Source: Pseudomonadota bacterium
GTDB taxonomy: Bacteria > SAR324 > NAC60-12
Assembly (NCBI GenBank): GCA_014381795.1
Contig: JACNKY010000246.1
Coordinates: 1-9,648 of the forward strand
Direction of reading: 5' to 3'
DNA: 9,648 nucleotides
Position numbers and translations under genes: made by a program. Under the pieces are notes generated by a model. It saw only the letters and a program-made list of their open reading frames with translations. It was not told the origin of the DNA and did not search any database. Positions 6,074-9,648 of the stretch are shown piece after piece. The stretch's first letter is position 1, and every line of letters begins with the position of its first letter.

Positions 6074-6757
6074 GTGGATGCAGTTGCAGTGATTGTTGCG
6101 GCAGGTCAAGGATCCCGCATGGGGGAGCAACACAATAAATTGCTTCTTCCATTAGGAACAAGTACAATACTTGAGTTTAGTATTGAACCATTTTTAAAAC
6201 ACACAGGAATTCGGAAGATTTTTTTGACAGTTGCTTCTCAGGATCGCCGTGTTTTTGAAAGAATTATCCCAAAAGAAGTTATTTTGGTTGAAGGCGGAAA
6301 GCGCCGTCAAGACTCAGTACATAATGCTTTGCTGAGGGTTTTGCAGGAAAAACCAGTTCCGGAACTTGTGCTGGTGCATGATGGTGCACGTCCGTTTTGC
6401 AGTACAGAATTAATAGACAGTATTTTGGCAGCGACCCTTGAGCATGGAGCAGTAATTCCGGTTATACCACTGGTGGACACAATTCGCAGGGTTACAAAGG
6501 AAAAAACTGAAGTTGTAGAGCGTAGTGAATTATTTGCAGTTCAGACACCTCAGGGCTTTCGTACTGAGTTATTAAAGGATGCTTCAATGCAGGCTGTAGC
6601 AAACAACTGGACAGTTACTGACGACGCTTCATTAGTTGAAAAAAGCGGAGGCAGGGTTGCAACCGTTGAAGGCGAACCACAAAATATAAAAATCACTACT
6701 TCTGCAGATTTGGATCGGGCAGACTGGATACTAAATTCAAAAAACAATCTATCCTGA
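6074..6757 (+). CDS. ispD: 2-C-methyl-D-erythritol 4-phosphate cytidylyltransferase
   Basis: A complete 227-residue IspD, close to the usual length. Motifs: nucleotide-binding AAGQGSRMG (9-17) with Lys22, GGKRRQDSV (74-82), VHDGARP (101-107), the Asp-Thr pair at 135-136, VQTPQGF (156-162), TDDAS (182-186) and the final catalytic lysine in NIKIT (Lys206). The enzyme joins CTP and methylerythritol phosphate in the third step of the non-mevalonate isoprenoid pathway in the cytoplasm. The start is GTG: an in-frame TGA lies four codons upstream with no ATG in between. No clear ribosome site precedes it. In many bacteria ispD is followed by or fused to ispF; here it is followed after 29 bases by gspD, probably in the same transcript. 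Confidence 0.95.
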   Translation: MDAVAVIVAAGQGSRMGEQHNKLLLPLGTSTILEFSIEPFLKHTGIRKIFLTVASQDRRVFERIIPKEVILVEGGKRRQDSVHNALLRVLQEKPVPELVLVHDGARPFCSTELIDSILAATLEHGAVIPVIPLVDTIRRVTKEKTEVVERSELFAVQTPQGFRTELLKDASMQAVANNWTVTDDASLVEKSGGRVATVEGEPQNIKITTSADLDRADWILNSKNNLS

Positions 6758-6786
6758 AATTCAAAGTATTCTAATAACACACCTAC

Positions 6787-9522
6787 ATGATTTTCTTTTT
6801 TAGTTCTAAATCGAAGCCGTTCTGGAAACGTCCCTGCTTGTCCGGATTAATTTTACTGAGCCTCTTACTTCTTAATGTTTATCAACCTTTTGAGCTACAG
6901 GCGGCTAAAAAAATCAGTGGTTCAAAGGTTAGCATAAACCTGCCTCAAACAATCATCCTCAAAGAATTCATCAAAATAATTTCGGAAAAAACCGGAACAG
7001 TTTTTGTTTATGAAGAAAAGAATATGCGCGGGCAAATGTCAATTACTGCCCCGCGTAATTTCAAAGTAACTCCTGCAGACGCTTTTTTCTTCTTCGAAAA
7101 AATACTCGCCAGTCAGGGATTGGCAATGGTACGTAAAAAAGATAGTAAAGTAGTGCAAATACTTCCTTCTGCAGACGCTCGTTTCTCCCGTTTACCGATT
7201 TCAAATGACGGTGGAAAAATCAGCGCAAAAAGCGGGAACTATGTCATGCGCCTGATTCCAATTTTTCATGCAGACCTTAAGGGAATACAGGCAACATTAC
7301 AGCCCATTTTTTCCAAGACAGGAGTCCTGCTCGTTTATGAGCCAATGAACATGTTGATTGTAATCGATGTTGAATCCAACGTAAGCCGCATCGTGGAACT
7401 AATTGATATGCTAGACACTTCTGCACCGGAAGGTGTGGAGCAGATTGTCACTTTACAGCAAATTATACACAACGATGTTACAGAAATTCACAAAACAGTT
7501 TCTGAATTGTTTTCAAATTTAGTGCGGAACGGCAAGGCGACTAAATTCAAACTACTGATTGAGACTCGTTTGAATTCATTGTTTATCATCGCAAACAGTA
7601 ATACCACGAAAGAGATTATTGAGTTAATTGAACAAGTTGATGTGCCGGTTGAAGGTGCTAAAACGACTATTCATGAACTGAAATATTCTGATGCTGCAAA
7701 GCTGGTTCCGCTCATTACGACTGTTTTTCCTAAAACAACTTCAATCAAAATAGTACCCTTTGCACCTTTTAATGCACTGATAATTATTGCTAACCCAGTA
7801 ACAACTCAGCAAATCATTGATCTGGTCGATCAACTTGATATTCCGCGCGGGAATCGTCAAATAATGATGCAGCAATTAAACCATGCTTCAGCCAAAACAC
7901 TGGCGCCGTTGCTTTCTACAATATTCGCAGATAAAGTGGTTGCCGGCAAAGGTGAAGGACAAACCACCTCTGGCAGTCCGGTTAAAATAATTGCTGAACC
8001 ACGACTGAATGCACTGATTATCATAGCGGATCGTTTAGCAACCGATAGAGTTCTTCAGTTGATTTCAAAACTTGATACAGAGCAGGGAGCTTCCGGAGAG
8101 ACACAACTAAAATTACTTCCGCTCAAAAATACATCAGCCAAACGGATGGCGAATCTGCTGACAAAAATATTCGCAGATCGTGTGGTTGCAGGAAAAGGTG
8201 AAGGAAATACTGCCAAGGCGAGTCCTGTTAAAATTATAGAAGAGGAGCGTCTGAATTCCCTTATAATTATTGCTGGACGGGTTGAGATAGCGATTATACT
8301 ATCCTTGGTTGAACAACTCGATGTCTATCAGGACAGTGGAAAAACTCAAAGTAATTTTAAACTTTATCATCTGCAACATGCAGTTGCAAAAGACATGGCT
8401 ATCCTGCTAAAAGAAGTCACAGGAAAAATTACCGAGGTTGCACGAAATGATGAAGAGCCTCTAGTCGAAGCTAAAGCACAGACCAAAACTGTAGATTCAG
8501 GAAAACAGTCTGAGATTTCAATAAGTGCAGATGAGGCGACAAATTCTCTCTTGATATTTGCTCCAGCTCTTGCCTTCAAAACTCTGGATCAGATTATAGT
8601 TGAGCTTGATGTACCAAGAATGCAAGTTTATGTGGAAGCGCTGGTGATGGAAGTTTCGCTTTCAAAAAGTTTAGATTTAGGTATCAACTGGAAAGCCGCA
8701 GGAGCCACTAACAATAATAGAATTATTACCGGTGGATTCCCTACCGGAGGCGCCTTCACCGGAGACGCCACATCAGGAGGAACGGGTGCAATTGCTGCAG
8801 AAAGTTCTACTATAGGCGTATTGAACGGCAATACAATCAGTATTGGAGGCAAAGAATTTTTTAGTTTCGGCGCATTTGTAAAAGCAGTCCAAAACAACAA
8901 TGATGTAAATGTCCTCGCAAATCCGCAATTAATGATTATCAACAATCCCCAGGATGGTGAAGTACCAAATATTAATGTTGTCTCTGTAGTACCGGTTTCA
9001 CCAAAAACTGTGACCAGCGCGAGTAATATTACCACAAAAGAATATCAATATAAGGAAGTTGGTATCAAACTTGAAATTAAACCGCAGATCAGTGGAGAAA
9101 ATAGTATAAGGCTTGATATTGCTCAGGAGTCCAGTGATGTTGTGAACCCAGGCGCAGAAGCAATTACCATTTTTAAGCGTACCATCAAAACCTCCGTAAT
9201 TGGTGAAGATGGAGAGATTATAGTGCTTGGTGGTTTGATCAAGGAAAAAATTGCACGCGATCAGAACAAAATTCCAGGTTTTGGGGATTTACCTTTGCTA
9301 GGCTGGTTGTTTCGCAGCAAGAAAGATCAATTTGAAAAAACTAACCTTTTGATTTTTATACGTCCAACCATCATCCGGACAAAAGCAGATTTGGAAAAAG
9401 TTAATAAACGTGCCAGTTCCCGTTTCAAAAAAGCAAAAGAACTAAACAAAGTCTCCAATCAAGTGCTGGAAGATATGGGGCTTCCTGAACTTTCTGATAA
9501 AGCAGAGAGTGTCACGGAATAA
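6787..9522 (+). CDS. gspD: type II secretion outer-membrane secretin GspD, extended form with six N modules
   Basis: A 911-residue secretin; typical GspD is about 650-700. Residues 17-39 are a hydrophobic signal segment with a likely cleavage near LQA|A. N0 covers about 47-128. Six N1/N2/N3-like modules follow at about 151-213, 219-287, 293-353, 358-430, 439-512 and 523-609, most ending in a helix with a Leu/Val-Asp-(Ile/Val)-Pro-like close. The secretin channel covers about 615-865, with VEALVMEVSL, NVLANPQLMI, IIVLGGLIKE, KIPGFGDLPLLGWLF and LIFIRPTII. The C-terminal tail (866-911) is charged. It should form the outer-membrane gate for folded exoproteins. No AMIN domain is seen, which argues against PilQ. 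The ATG at 6787 has no strong ribosome site, but no other ATG occurs before residue 80. The lack of gspC before it is notable. Confidence 0.93.
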   Translation: MIFFFSSKSKPFWKRPCLSGLILLSLLLLNVYQPFELQAAKKISGSKVSINLPQTIILKEFIKIISEKTGTVFVYEEKNMRGQMSITAPRNFKVTPADAFFFFEKILASQGLAMVRKKDSKVVQILPSADARFSRLPISNDGGKISAKSGNYVMRLIPIFHADLKGIQATLQPIFSKTGVLLVYEPMNMLIVIDVESNVSRIVELIDMLDTSAPEGVEQIVTLQQIIHNDVTEIHKTVSELFSNLVRNGKATKFKLLIETRLNSLFIIANSNTTKEIIELIEQVDVPVEGAKTTIHELKYSDAAKLVPLITTVFPKTTSIKIVPFAPFNALIIIANPVTTQQIIDLVDQLDIPRGNRQIMMQQLNHASAKTLAPLLSTIFADKVVAGKGEGQTTSGSPVKIIAEPRLNALIIIADRLATDRVLQLISKLDTEQGASGETQLKLLPLKNTSAKRMANLLTKIFADRVVAGKGEGNTAKASPVKIIEEERLNSLIIIAGRVEIAIILSLVEQLDVYQDSGKTQSNFKLYHLQHAVAKDMAILLKEVTGKITEVARNDEEPLVEAKAQTKTVDSGKQSEISISADEATNSLLIFAPALAFKTLDQIIVELDVPRMQVYVEALVMEVSLSKSLDLGINWKAAGATNNNRIITGGFPTGGAFTGDATSGGTGAIAAESSTIGVLNGNTISIGGKEFFSFGAFVKAVQNNNDVNVLANPQLMIINNPQDGEVPNINVVSVVPVSPKTVTSASNITTKEYQYKEVGIKLEIKPQISGENSIRLDIAQESSDVVNPGAEAITIFKRTIKTSVIGEDGEIIVLGGLIKEKIARDQNKIPGFGDLPLLGWLFRSKKDQFEKTNLLIFIRPTIIRTKADLEKVNKRASSRFKKAKELNKVSNQVLEDMGLPELSDKAESVTE
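7858..8322 (+). repeat. recent tandem duplication of an N module within gspD
   Basis: Modules four and five share IFAD(K/R)VVAGKGEG at residues 379 and 461, then SPVKII, then RLN(A/S)LIIIA, in register with a period of 82 residues (246 bases). The DNA also keeps identical stretches (for example ATATTCGCAGAT at 7921 and 8167). The other modules lack the AGKGEG insert, so these two are each other's closest copies. Confidence 0.85.
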
Positions 9523-9545
9523 AAAGCCCTAACCTCCACTCATGG

Positions 9546-9648
9546 ATGAGTATGGAAACAATGGAATTTCATTCAAATAACATAGAGTTATCTACAATTT
9601 TTCCTAATCCGGAAAATCCTCTGGAAATTAAACTGCCTTTGTTTGAAG
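9546..9648 (+). CDS. 5' end of a gene downstream of gspD, cut by the window edge; possibly gspE
   Basis: An open frame with ATG codons at 9546, 9552 and 9561 runs to the window edge and begins MSMETMEFHSNNIELSTIFP. Its position 23 bases after gspD, in the same direction, suggests a further type II secretion gene, often the ATPase gspE in such orders. The 34 visible residues contain no diagnostic motif, so the product name is inference only. A purine-rich GGATGAG precedes ATG 9552. Confidence 0.5.
   Translation, partial: MSMETMEFHSNNIELSTIFPNPENPLEIKLPLFE

Noticed and set aside
8628..9035. Minus-strand 135-residue frame opposite the secretin domain
   Set aside because: It lies wholly within gspD, which has clear domain motifs; the product is a low-complexity hydrophobic shadow with no start context.
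1..9648. tRNA, rRNA, CRISPR array, insertion sequence or phage genes
   Set aside because: I saw no cloverleaf-like segments, spaced direct repeats, transposase motifs or integrase signatures anywhere in the window.

Overview
The window looks like a chromosomal segment of a Gram-negative, flagellated bacterium with a moderately low GC content (about 40-45% by eye). The lineage hint is weak. A type II secretion secretin and a flagellar FliJ-like protein require a diderm cell. The ThrH and RlmB homologues, the non-mevalonate gene ispD and the dehydrogenase cluster would fit a marine proteobacterium or a SAR324/delta-like lineage. There is no phage, insertion sequence, CRISPR array, rRNA or tRNA that I can see.

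Layout. Left part, minus strand: a FliJ-like coiled-coil protein (60-500); then, transcribed towards it, thrH (1615-2235) and rlmB (686-1615), which overlap by one base (TAATG) and are probably translationally coupled. A candidate promoter and two hairpins lie at 2257-2340 between thrH and the next operon. Middle, minus strand: a tight three-gene catabolic-looking operon read from right to left: a 3-hydroxyisobutyrate-dehydrogenase-family enzyme (4554-5444), an aldehyde dehydrogenase (3090-4550) and a short-chain dehydrogenase (2342-3088). It ends at a palindrome followed by a T run, which resembles an intrinsic terminator. Upstream of this operon, 33 bases from its first gene, is a small membrane protein gene (5478-5688) that ordinary ORF calling misses. 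It reads as one DUF5808-like protein only if one base is removed from a run of five G.

Right part, plus strand: a gene-poor stretch (5689-6073) carrying a decayed-looking dispersed repeat, then ispD (6074-6757, GTG start) and, 29 bases later, a large gspD (6787-9522). The last 103 bases hold the start of another reading frame, perhaps gspE or another type II secretion gene.

Biology. The dehydrogenase operon carries three NAD(P)-linked oxidation steps (hydroxyacid or alcohol, aldehyde, alcohol/ketone) and probably serves breakdown of a small hydroxylated or branched compound; the substrate cannot be read from the sequence. The GspD secretin is the most unusual intact protein: it has N0 followed by six ring-building N modules where three are usual, and modules four and five are near copies of each other. 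The most notable hidden feature is the frameshifted DUF5808-like gene, with a strong hairpin just after its G run.
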